From: CAJUOR01 sp964596105
GTDB lineage: Bacteria > Bacillota_I > Bacilli_A > Erysipelotrichales > Coprobacillaceae
Length of the DNA: 16,330 nt
NCBI GenBank assembly: GCA_964596105.1
Contig: CAZQRT010000027.1
Location: forward strand, 1 to 16,330
Direction: 5' to 3'
Positions 7,904 to 13,781 of this stretch are shown piece by piece; the first letter of the stretch is position 1, and every line of letters starts with the position of its first letter. Made by a program: the position numbers and the translations under genes. Under the pieces are notes generated by a model, which did not search any database, had not been told where the DNA came from, and worked only from the letters and a program-made list of their open reading frames with translations.

Positions 7904-8365
7904 TCATCTCCGATAAATTTCCAGGGTAAAGGTTTCTTTCTGAATGATTTGTTCTAACGGCATGTCAAAGTCTGGAAAGTAAACCTCACCCTCATATTCC
8001 CCGGGTATCCTTGATAGATAAAGGATGTCTGTATAAGGAAGAAAAGCTTCATAAACGCTGGCGCCGCCGCAGATGTAAAGCGTCTTTGGACTGTCGCGAA
8101 AAGCGGATAATACCTCTGTCAGGCTGAAGGCCTGCTCCACTTCAGGCGGTAAAGCGAGTTTTTTCCGGCTTAAGACAATCGTGTGCCGTTTAGGCAAGGG
8201 CCGCCCGATCGCCTCATAGGTTTTCCGGCCCATGAGGATCGTTTGTCCAATGGTCATTTCGCGGAAGTGCCGAAAGTCTTCCGCGTTATGCCAGGGGATG
8301 CCGTTTTTCGTTTTCGCGGTGCCGATCAGATTATTTTTGTCAGCCGCGACGATCATCGCGATCAC
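7904..8365 (-). CDS. folA: Dihydrofolate reductase, GTG start
   Basis: NADPH-dependent reduction of dihydrofolate to tetrahydrofolate, regenerating the cofactor used up by ThyA. The 153-aa length is typical. Seen are the N-terminal strand MIVAADKNNLIG, Trp25, the active-site acid Asp30 (WHNAEDFRHF), the MGRKTYEAIGRPLP segment (45-58) and the cofactor-binding CGGASVYE (about 99-106). I chose GTG 8363-8365, which shares one base with the thyA TAG stop. AAGG lies about ten bases upstream, and the extra residues match the usual MISxIVA start. The ATG at 8356 is in frame but too far from that site. Coupling to thyA is likely. Confidence 0.93.
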   Translation of the reverse strand: MIAMIVAADKNNLIGTAKTKNGIPWHNAEDFRHFREMTIGQTILMGRKTYEAIGRPLPKRHTIVLSRKKLALPPEVEQAFSLTEVLSAFRDSPKTLYICGGASVYEAFLPYTDILYLSRIPGEYEGEVYFPDFDMPLEQIIQKETFTLEIYRR

Positions 8366-9243
8366 TAGACGCTAACCTTTCCTTTCAGGCGCGGATGCGA
8401 CTTGTAATTCTCAATCTTGATATCATCGATCGTAAAAGCGAAGATGTCTTTGACTTCGGGATTCAGCTTTAAGGTGCATAATGGATAAGGCTCTCTAGTC
8501 AGCTGCTCTTTGATGACATCGATGTGGTTTAAATAAATATGGGCGTCCCCGAAGGTATGGATAAACTCTCCGGGCAGATAGCCGCAGACCTGCGCGATCA
8601 TGGAAGTCAACAAGGCGTATGAGGCGATATTAAATGGCACGCCTAAAAACAGATCGGCGCTTCGCTGATAGAGCTGGCAGGACAGATATTTGCGGTCCGC
8701 GCTCACATAAAACTGCATAAAGGCGTGGCAAGGGGGCAGGGCCATCTGATCAATCTGGGCCGGATTCCAGGCGCAGACAATGTGGCGCCTAGAAAACGGA
8801 TTGTTTTTCAAGCCGTCGATCAAATTGGATATCTGATCCACGCCCTGGCCGTTGAAATCGCGCCACTGTTTGCCGTAAACCGGACCCAGGTTCCCGTATT
8901 TTAAAGCGAAGGCGTCATCCTGACGAATCTTCTCGACGAATTCCTCCATGCTTTCGCCCTGGTAGTCCTGGCTTTCCCGGTAAGCGGCGTAAGGCCAGTC
9001 ATTCCATATGCCGACCTTGCGGTCGACAAGATACTTGATATTGGTATCGCCTTTTAAAAACCACAGAAGCTCTTCGGCCAAGGGCCGGATGTACATCTTT
9101 TTCGTGGTCATCAAAGGAAATCCCGCCTGTAAATCATAGCGGTTCTGATATCCGAAAATACTGATCGTCCCGGTTCCGGTGCGGTCAGGGCGCTGTTGGC
9201 CGTGATCTAAAATATCCCGGGCCATCTGTAAATATTGCTGCAT
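8365..9243 (-). CDS. thyA: Thymidylate synthase (ThyA type)
   Basis: Converts dUMP to dTMP using methylene-tetrahydrofolate and releases dihydrofolate for the adjacent FolA. The 292-aa protein has the family landmarks: N-terminal RPDRTGTGT (18-26), the segment GPVYGKQWR (120-128), catalytic Cys172 in LPPCHAFMQFYV, the dUMP-binding QRSADLFLGVPFN, and the C-terminal HPRLKGKVSV in place of the common IKAPVAV-type end. The start ATG (9241-9243) follows a strong AGAGGAGG site at seven bases. It is the first gene of thyA-folA-plsC, and its promoter overlaps the end of the upstream ABC gene. Confidence 0.95.
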   Translation of the reverse strand: MQQYLQMARDILDHGQQRPDRTGTGTISIFGYQNRYDLQAGFPLMTTKKMYIRPLAEELLWFLKGDTNIKYLVDRKVGIWNDWPYAAYRESQDYQGESMEEFVEKIRQDDAFALKYGNLGPVYGKQWRDFNGQGVDQISNLIDGLKNNPFSRRHIVCAWNPAQIDQMALPPCHAFMQFYVSADRKYLSCQLYQRSADLFLGVPFNIASYALLTSMIAQVCGYLPGEFIHTFGDAHIYLNHIDVIKEQLTREPYPLCTLKLNPEVKDIFAFTIDDIKIENYKSHPRLKGKVSV

Positions 9244-9261
9244 GTGTCTACCTCCTCTGGC

Positions 9262-9290
9262 ATTGTAGCAGACTTACTGCTCAAGATCAA
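9262..9290 (-). promoter_or_regulatory. Promoter of the thyA-folA-plsC operon
   Basis: Minus strand TTGATC (9285-9290), 17-base spacer, TACAAT (9262-9267). The -35 box lies inside the last codons of the ABC ATPase gene, so the operon can be transcribed both independently and by read-through. No terminator separates the two. Confidence 0.68.
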
Positions 9291-10176
9291 GCAATCGTTC
9301 GCGCGGCAGATAAACGCGCGTGATGTCATTCACATGAAGCGGGCTGTCGACAACGACAGATCCTGCTGCCGTATTGAATATATAGCGGTTGTAACTGCCA
9401 AAATAGCGGCAGCTTTCAAGGGTACAGTCCAGGGCGATGGCGTCTTTGACCGGGGTGAAGGAAACATGCTCGGGACGGATCGCGGTATGATCGGGGAAGA
9501 AGTTCTCGACGCCCATGAAGCGCGCCGTGATATATTTACGGGGATGCTCATACAGCTGCTCCGGGGTACCGGTTTCCACGATGTGACCGTCATGCATCAT
9601 GGCGATACGATCGCCCAGGCTGAGGGCCTCCTCGCGGTCGTGGGTCACGTAGATGGTCGTGATGTGAAGTTGTCTTTGCAGTCTTTTCAGCATGTCCCGC
9701 AAGTCCTGTCTCAGGGCGGGATCGAGGCGCGACAGCGGCTCATCCAGCAGCAACAGATCAACGTCTTTGACGATGGCCCGGGCCAGGGCGGCGCGCTGGC
9801 GCTGGCCGCCGGAAAGCTGGTCGGGATAGCGGTCTTTGAGGCCGGAAATCTCGCACAATGACAAAGCCTGCAGCACTTTACCCGTGATGGTTTGTTTGTC
9901 ATACTCGCGGACATCGAGGGCGTAGCTGACGTTTTCAAAGACGGTGAGATGGGAAAACAAAGTATCGTTTTGAAACATCATGCCGATCCTTTCGGGACGG
10001 CTGATCGTACCGGAAGCGGGAGAGATAAACCCCGCTAACAGCCTTAAAGTGGTGGTTTTTCCGCATCCGGAAGGACCGAGCAGGCAGAACAGCTCAGCCT
10101 CGTTCACTTCCAGACTGAGGTCGTTTAATATGGTTTTGCCGTTAGTTTGATAATTAACGTGCCTGACAGAGATCAT
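9274..10176 (-). CDS. Importer-type ABC transporter ATP-binding protein (PotA/FbpC-like), no partner genes nearby
   Basis: A 300-aa ATPase: Walker A GPSGCGKT (34-41), signature LSGGQ (121-125), Walker B LLLLDEP with Glu146, D-loop SRLD and switch His179. A C-terminal extension (about 225-300) begins with IRPEHV, the regulatory TOBE-like region of the PotA/FbpC/UgpC/CysA group. Such proteins energise uptake of Fe3+, polyamines, sulfate or sugars, and the substrate cannot be told here. The frame is open to an ATG at 10197, but that codon lies inside the TATAAT of its own promoter. I therefore start at 10174-10176, preceded by GGTGAG. No permease or binding-protein gene is in the window, so partners must be elsewhere or beyond recognition. 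Confidence 0.85.
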   Translation of the reverse strand: MISVRHVNYQTNGKTILNDLSLEVNEAELFCLLGPSGCGKTTTLRLLAGFISPASGTISRPERIGMMFQNDTLFSHLTVFENVSYALDVREYDKQTITGKVLQALSLCEISGLKDRYPDQLSGGQRQRAALARAIVKDVDLLLLDEPLSRLDPALRQDLRDMLKRLQRQLHITTIYVTHDREEALSLGDRIAMMHDGHIVETGTPEQLYEHPRKYITARFMGVENFFPDHTAIRPEHVSFTPVKDAIALDCTLESCRYFGSYNRYIFNTAAGSVVVDSPLHVNDITRVYLPRERLLDLEQ

Positions 10177-10195
10177 CTTTCTCACCACCAGAGCC

Positions 10196-10204
10196 ATTAT
10201 ATCA
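10196..10204 (-). promoter_or_regulatory. Extended -10 promoter of the ABC ATPase gene
   Basis: Minus strand TGATATAAT (TG at 10203-10204, TATAAT at 10196-10201). No good -35 is seen at the expected distance (about 10218-10224), which fits an extended -10 promoter. It overlaps the divergent promoter of the PPIase gene. Confidence 0.6.
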
Positions 10205-10211
10205 TTTCTGG

Positions 10212-10240
10212 TTGAAGCAAGCCAGCCGGGATGATAAAAT
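10212..10240 (+). promoter_or_regulatory. Promoter of the PPIase-dtxR operon
   Basis: TTGAAG (10212-10217), 17-base spacer, TAAAAT (10235-10240) preceded by TGA, which adds an extended -10 element. Predicted start near 10247, giving a leader of about 31 bases with GAGG eight bases before the ATG at 10278. Confidence 0.65.
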
Positions 10241-10277
10241 AGAGGTAGGAAAGACTGTATATAACGAGGTAGTGAAT

Positions 10278-11234
10278 ATGAGCGAAGTTATCAAAATCGG
10301 CAATTATCATCAGCGGTCTGTGACCATTCCCAAACTGAAAGACATCACGACCGACGATGTCGAAAAAGAAATCGCCAGATTTCTGTCATCTCACGCGACA
10401 TATGAAGAAAAAGACGGCCCGCTGGAAACCGGGGACGTGGCGGTATTTGATTTTCAGGGAAAAAAGCACGGGAAGACTTTTCCCGGCGGCAGCGCGGAAA
10501 ATTATGAACTGAAAATCGGTTCCCATCAGTTTATTCCCGGCTTTGAGGAACAGATGGTGGGCATGAAAAAGGAAAAGACTTACAAGATGAAATGCCGCTT
10601 TCCGGAAAACTATCATGAGCCTTCTTTAGCCGGCCAGAATGTGATTTTTACGGTGGTGGTGCACCAGATCAAAAAACCGGTAATACCGGTGCTCAGTGAC
10701 GAGTTTGTAGAGGGTCTGAATCTGCCTGATACGCACAGCGCGGAGGATTTTCACGGGTATATCTGGGCGCAGCTTTATCAGAAGGCCAGACAGGAGCAGA
10801 CCGTCGCCAAGGAGAACGCCGTGTTTGATCTTTTGCTGGCGGAAAGCGAGGTCGCTTTAAAGGAAGAGGATATCAATAAGGCGCTGGACGCTTATGTGGG
10901 GCAGCTGTCGCTGCAGTTAAATCAGCAGGGGCTGACGATGGATCAGTATCTGCAGGCGACGGGTATGAATATGAATGCTTTGAGAAACCAGCTGCGAAAT
11001 AACGCCAAACAGCAGGCGAAGTTTGAGGCGCTGATCGATGAGGTCGTGCGCCGGGAAAATATTGATACCAACGATGATGAGATTGATGAGCAGGCGCAAC
11101 TGATCGCCGACAACAACCACATGACGCGCGAGATGGTCTTTCAGCAGATCAGCCGGGAGCTTTTCAAAAAGGACATCAATCGCCTGAAGGCCGCTGAGCT
11201 GATCATCGCGGACACGAACTTTAAGGAGGTATAA
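10278..11234 (+). CDS. Trigger-factor-like FKBP peptidyl-prolyl isomerase lacking the ribosome-binding domain
   Basis: A 318-aa protein aligning by eye to trigger factor from its inter-domain linker onward. IGNYHQRSVTIP (7-18) resembles the LGDYKGLKV linker. An FKBP domain follows at about 45-132, with TGDVAVFDFQG and FIPGFEEQMVGMK (85-97). The helical SurA-like chaperone domain is at about 133-318. The roughly 105-residue N-terminal domain that carries the GFRxGK ribosome signature is missing. The start is not mis-chosen: the promoter -35 box lies at 10212, and the ATG at 10278 has GAGG at eight bases. Likely a free cytoplasmic chaperone or isomerase rather than a nascent-chain factor. No signal peptide is seen. 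One base separates it from the dtxR-type gene. A full-length tig may exist elsewhere. Confidence 0.85.
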   Translation: MSEVIKIGNYHQRSVTIPKLKDITTDDVEKEIARFLSSHATYEEKDGPLETGDVAVFDFQGKKHGKTFPGGSAENYELKIGSHQFIPGFEEQMVGMKKEKTYKMKCRFPENYHEPSLAGQNVIFTVVVHQIKKPVIPVLSDEFVEGLNLPDTHSAEDFHGYIWAQLYQKARQEQTVAKENAVFDLLLAESEVALKEEDINKALDAYVGQLSLQLNQQGLTMDQYLQATGMNMNALRNQLRNNAKQQAKFEALIDEVVRRENIDTNDDEIDEQAQLIADNNHMTREMVFQQISRELFKKDINRLKAAELIIADTNFKEV

Positions 11235-11235
11235 G

Positions 11236-11610
11236 ATGGCGATCAAGGAATCGGGAGAAATGTATCTGGAGAACATTCTCGTTCTCCAGCAGAAAAACGG
11301 CGCGGTGCGTTCCATTGACATCGCCAATTATGCCCATTTCAGTAAGCCCAGTGTCAGCCGGGCCATGAAGATCTTAAAGGCGGACGGCTATCTGGATGTG
11401 GACGACAATGGCTATATCCATTTAACGGAGCAGGGTCAGAAACTGGCGGAGAGCATTTATGAGCGGCATGTCTTTCTAACGGATTTTTTAACGGAGATCG
11501 GGGTGGATCCGATCATCGCCGTCAAGGGTGCCTGCAAGATTGAGCATGATATCTCTCCGGAATCTTTTCAATGCCTGAAGAAATTCGTTCTGGAAAGAAA
11601 CAAGGAATGA
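11236..11610 (+). CDS. DtxR/MntR-family metal-dependent transcriptional regulator (short form)
   Basis: A 124-aa protein with an N-terminal winged helix-turn-helix (recognition region around HFSKPSVSRAMKILKADGYL, 34-53) and a dimerisation/metal domain. It has no C-terminal SH3/FeoA-like domain, like MntR (142 aa). Candidate metal ligands are Met9, Glu12, His78, Cys100, Glu103 and His104, in EMYLENI, ERHVFL and ACKIEHDIS. The Met and Cys match the DtxR/IdeR iron-type primary site rather than the Asp8/Glu99 of B. subtilis MntR. It probably represses metal-uptake genes when Fe2+ or Mn2+ is plentiful; targets are not evident here. The ATG follows a strong AAGGAGGT overlapping the end of the PPIase gene, so the two are co-transcribed. 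Confidence 0.88.
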   Translation: MAIKESGEMYLENILVLQQKNGAVRSIDIANYAHFSKPSVSRAMKILKADGYLDVDDNGYIHLTEQGQKLAESIYERHVFLTDFLTEIGVDPIIAVKGACKIEHDISPESFQCLKKFVLERNKE

Positions 11611-11638
11611 AAAAAACGGGAATAATCCCGTTTTTTTT
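11611..11638. terminator. Bidirectional terminator between dtxR-type and NlpC/P60 genes
   Basis: AAAAAACGGGA (11611-11621) pairs with TCCCGTTTTTT (11626-11636) around ATAA. Each strand has a T run after the stem. It serves both convergent genes. Confidence 0.88.
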
Positions 11639-12884
11639 ATCGATATCTGCCGATACCCTGGAGCACGCTCTGCCAGTAATAGCTGTTGAAATCGGCGATC
11701 TGGACACCGGTCGCGGTGGTACCGGCATGGACAAACTGGCCGTTGCCGATATAGATTCCGACGTGGCCTAAGAAGGCGAAGGTGTTAAAGAACAAGAGGT
11801 CCCCGGGTTCCGGCGAGTCGACAAAGGTGCAGGCGTAATACTGCGAGGTGACGGTGCGGGGAATATAAACGCCGTTCTGGCGGTAGCACCACTGCGCTAA
11901 TCCGGAGCAGTCAAAGACATCCGGTCCGGTGCCGCCGTAAACATAGCTGCATCCCACTTTGGACAGGGCGCTGGCCGCGATGCCGGCTCCGACGTCCCCG
12001 GAAGGTATTTCCGGCACGGCAGGATCATCAGTTTGTTCTTCACCCGGCTGGGAAGGGTTTTGCTGCTGCAGCTGCTCTTGAAGCTTGGCTTCCTCTTCCG
12101 CTTTCTTGCGGTCCTCCTCGGCTTTGATGCGCCTTTCCGCCTCGGTCAGGCTGGCGTCAATATAACCGATATCCTCGCGGTACGTATTTAAGATCGCGAT
12201 GTTTTGATTGAGATCGTTCTGATAGATGGTGGCCTCGTTATTCAAAGCCATCAGCAGAGAAGTCTGCTGGGTTTGTAATATAAATAAATCATCATAGCGG
12301 GTTTGCGCTTCCGCGGACTGAATCTCAAGATCCGCTTTATCCTGAATCAGCCCGGTGATCAGTTCCTTATCATAGGTGGTGATTTCATCGATGCACTGAA
12401 TTCGCGTGATCAGCTGATCAAAGTTTTCCGAGCTTAACAAGAGATTTTGCAGTTCGTTGCCGTTGATATAGGTTTGCAGGACATACATGCGGTCCGCCAG
12501 GCGTTTTTCCTTGGCGTCAATGTCCGTGGTCAGCTTCGCGATCCGGCCGTTCAGGATTTCCAGTTCGGCCTGCACGCTGGTGATTCTCTCTTCGGTTTCC
12601 GCCAGCTGGTCCTGGGTGGCCTGGACATTCTGCATGGTCGTGTACAACTGGTCCTGAGTGGCGTTAATATCATTTTGCAGATCATCATTTTTGTTTTTCA
12701 AGTATTCGGAAAACTGGGAGCAGACATTGAGCTCGCTTCTGGTCAGATCATCGGGATTGGAACACTTTTCGGTGTATTCATCCTCACGGCCGTCAAATTC
12801 CTCAGCCCGCACGCTGTGGGAGGTGGAATAACCTAAAATGAACAAAAGCCCGAAACAGAAAACAGCCAAAGCGACTCTTTTCAT
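11637..12884 (-). CDS. Secreted coiled-coil NlpC/P60 peptidoglycan hydrolase (PcsB/CwlO-like)
   Basis: A 415-aa exported cell-wall hydrolase. Residues 1-27 form a signal peptide (MKR, hydrophobic core, probable cut after SVRA). Residues about 55-270 are a long Gln/Glu/Asp-rich coiled coil as in PcsB and CwlO, where it holds the enzyme inactive until the FtsEX complex releases it. A charged stretch rich in Lys, Glu and Gln and a Pro-rich linker (270-297) lead to the catalytic domain (about 298-415). Catalytic residues are Cys326 (FDCSGLAQW), His374 (GHVGIYI) and His386 (FVHAG). The family cleaves peptide stems of peptidoglycan. The start has AGGAGG at seven bases and its own promoter. Two cysteines (40 and 55) just after the signal peptide are unusual. 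Confidence 0.92.
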   Translation of the reverse strand: MKRVALAVFCFGLLFILGYSTSHSVRAEEFDGREDEYTEKCSNPDDLTRSELNVCSQFSEYLKNKNDDLQNDINATQDQLYTTMQNVQATQDQLAETEERITSVQAELEILNGRIAKLTTDIDAKEKRLADRMYVLQTYINGNELQNLLLSSENFDQLITRIQCIDEITTYDKELITGLIQDKADLEIQSAEAQTRYDDLFILQTQQTSLLMALNNEATIYQNDLNQNIAILNTYREDIGYIDASLTEAERRIKAEEDRKKAEEEAKLQEQLQQQNPSQPGEEQTDDPAVPEIPSGDVGAGIAASALSKVGCSYVYGGTGPDVFDCSGLAQWCYRQNGVYIPRTVTSQYYACTFVDSPEPGDLLFFNTFAFLGHVGIYIGNGQFVHAGTTATGVQIADFNSYYWQSVLQGIGRYR

Positions 12885-12905
12885 CCTATCACCTCCTGCC
12901 CTACC

Positions 12906-12934
12906 ATTATAACAACACCGCGATTATTAAGCAA
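12906..12934 (-). promoter_or_regulatory. Promoter of the NlpC/P60 gene
   Basis: Minus strand TTGCTT (12929-12934), 17-base spacer ending in TGT, then TATAAT (12906-12911). The TG element makes it an extended -10 promoter. Confidence 0.75.
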
Positions 12935-12947
12935 GTAACCGTTTACC

Positions 12948-12992
12948 AAAAAAAAGTTCTCACCTGCCCCTTTAAAGGACCAGGAAGAGAAC
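12948..12992 (-). terminator. Strong three-tier terminator downstream of tRNA-Gln
   Basis: Minus strand GTTCTC (12987-12992) pairs with GAGAAC (12956-12961). Inside, CCTG pairs with CAGG, and CCT pairs with AGG around TTAA. Eight T follow (12948-12955). It isolates the NlpC/P60 gene from tRNA transcription. Confidence 0.82.
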
Positions 12993-12997
12993 CTGAG

Positions 12998-13017
12998 AAA
13001 AATAACCATAACGGTTA
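12998..13017 (-). terminator. Weak first terminator-like hairpin after tRNA-Gln
   Basis: Minus strand TAACC (13013-13017) pairs with GGTTA (13003-13007), followed by five T. The stem is short, so this may only aid 3' processing or backtracking before the stronger terminator. Confidence 0.4.
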
Positions 13018-13027
13018 GGAGGTTCAT

Positions 13028-13102
13028 TGGCTGGGGTAGAAGGATTCGAACCTCCACATGCCTGAGTCAGAGTCAGGTGCCTTACCATTTGGCTATACCC
13101 CA
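13028..13102 (-). tRNA. tRNA-Gln (anticodon CUG)
   Basis: A complete 75-nt cloverleaf including an encoded CCA. The acceptor stem is TGGGGTA / TACCCCA, with discriminator G. The D arm is GCC-AAATGGTAA-GGC. The anticodon stem CCTGA / TCAGG holds the loop CTCTGAC, giving anticodon CTG for CAG codons. The T arm is GGAGG-TTCGAAT-CCTTC with one G-U pair. The weak U1-A72 pair and G73 are known glutamine identity features in bacteria and support the assignment. It is a single gene with its own promoter and terminators. Decoding CAA requires another tRNA-Gln(UUG) elsewhere. Confidence 0.95.
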
Positions 13103-13120
13103 ATTTCTTACCACGCGTCA

Positions 13121-13149
13121 ATTATAGCCTATTGCAATATTCCTGTCAA
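13121..13149 (-). promoter_or_regulatory. Consensus promoter of tRNA-Gln
   Basis: Minus strand TTGACA (13144-13149), 17-base spacer, TATAAT (13121-13126): an exact sigma-A consensus. Predicted start about 12 bases before the mature tRNA 5' end. Confidence 0.88.
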
Positions 13150-13175
13150 TAAAAAAAAGGTGCCCGAAGCACCTT
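13150..13175 (-). terminator. Intrinsic terminator of the PTS EIIA gene
   Basis: Minus strand AAGGTGC (13169-13175) pairs with GCACCTT (13157-13163) around TTCGG. The T run is at 13151-13158. It ends two bases before the -35 box of the tRNA promoter. Confidence 0.87.
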
Positions 13176-13191
13176 CAAATCATCAAAAGAA

Positions 13192-13500
13192 TTAGGAAAT
13201 CTTTTTGTAAACGTCAACAAATTCCTGAGCCAGGTCAATGGCCAGTAAAGAAGTCATCAAGTGGTCCTGAGCGTGTACCATCAGTAAGCTGATAGGAGTT
13301 TTTTCGCCGCGGATTTCACCCTGAATCATTTCAGTCTGAGAATGATGGGCTTCATTGACAGATTCTCTTGCACTCTGTAAAGACTCTTCTGCCTTTTCAA
13401 GCTCGCCGGCCTTGGCGTACTGAATAGCTTCAATTGCAGAGCTTCTTGCGCTGCCGCTGTTAACGATCAAATTAATGATGATTTGTTCCATTGGATCCAT
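13192..13500 (-). CDS. PTS lactose/cellobiose-family EIIA component
   Basis: A 102-aa all-helical EIIA of the lactose/N,N'-diacetylchitobiose class. It takes phosphate from HPr and passes it to a cognate EIIB. The phosphorylated residue is His76 in SLLMVHAQDHLMTS, and Asp79 is the conserved metal-binding acid of the trimer. The N-terminal INLIVNSGSARSSAIEAI segment is also typical. The ATG at 13500 follows GAGGT at nine bases; the inner ATG at 13491 is too far from it. It lies downstream of the EIIC gene but behind a terminator and with its own strong promoter and a leader of about 110 bases. No EIIB gene is in the window. Lactose versus cellobiose specificity cannot be told from EIIA alone. 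Confidence 0.93.
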   Translation of the reverse strand: MDPMEQIIINLIVNSGSARSSAIEAIQYAKAGELEKAEESLQSARESVNEAHHSQTEMIQGEIRGEKTPISLLMVHAQDHLMTSLLAIDLAQEFVDVYKKIS

Positions 13501-13517
13501 AGTCTTTTTACCTCGTT

Positions 13518-13607
13518 TCTTTAGATTTGGATTTATCGGGAAACACCACCGTTAAGCCAAGACGCATAAACCGCGCATACAAGCTAAAGACAACATTATT
13601 GTTTCCC
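13518..13607 (-). promoter_or_regulatory. Structured 5' leader of the EIIA gene (two interleaved helices)
   Basis: Minus strand GGGAAACA (13600-13607) is exactly complementary to TGTTTCCC (13538-13545). TCTTTAG (13584-13590) is exactly complementary to CTAAAGA (13518-13524), which lies three bases before the EIIA ribosome site. The helices interleave, so they either form a pseudoknot or exclude each other. Helices of 7-8 bp can arise by chance in a leader this size, so function is unproven. Confidence 0.35.
13552..13596 (-). CDS. Possible 14-codon leader ORF upstream of EIIA
   Basis: ATG (13594-13596) follows AAGGGG at eight bases and lies about 17 bases after the predicted transcription start. 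The frame reads MLSLACMRGLCVLA then TAA. No family is recognisable. Its ribosome site is inside one arm of the 8-bp helix (13600-13607), and its stop is just before the other arm. A ribosome on it would therefore affect leader folding. This is only the presence of a start, a ribosome site and a stop; chance remains possible. Confidence 0.3.
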   Translation of the reverse strand: MLSLACMRGLCVLA

Positions 13608-13619
13608 CTTACAAAATAC

Positions 13620-13648
13620 ATTTTAAACTACCATTAAATGTTTGTCAA
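13620..13648 (-). promoter_or_regulatory. Promoter of the PTS EIIA gene
   Basis: Minus strand TTGACA (13643-13648), 17-base spacer, TAAAAT (13620-13625). Predicted start near 13613, giving a leader of about 113 bases. No cre-like sequence is seen near it. Confidence 0.82.
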
Positions 13649-13693
13649 TAAAGGAATGTTTTAGATTTAATCATAAAAATATATGACGGGACT

Positions 13694-13718
13694 AAAGAAA
13701 ACCGCGGATTAACCGCGG
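13694..13718 (-). terminator. Intrinsic terminator of the PTS EIIC gene
   Basis: Two CCGCGG blocks (13713-13718 and 13702-13707) pair around TTAAT and are followed by TTTTCTTT on the minus strand. It lies 64 bases after the EIIC stop. The intervening 63 bases show no gene. Confidence 0.78.
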
Positions 13719-13781
13719 CTCTTTCTGATACTATATTGGTAATACTAATCTAAATGAATATGCTTTGAAATTAATCGTCAA

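Noticed and set aside
12956..13017. T-box or other tRNA-sensing leader for the NlpC/P60 gene
   Set aside because: The structure is upstream of that gene's own promoter and would not be on its transcript. No T-box sequence is recognisable.
12881..13027. A 48-codon minus-strand open frame starting right after the tRNA CCA
   Set aside because: It has no ribosome site and crosses both terminators and the NlpC/P60 promoter, so no single transcript would carry it.
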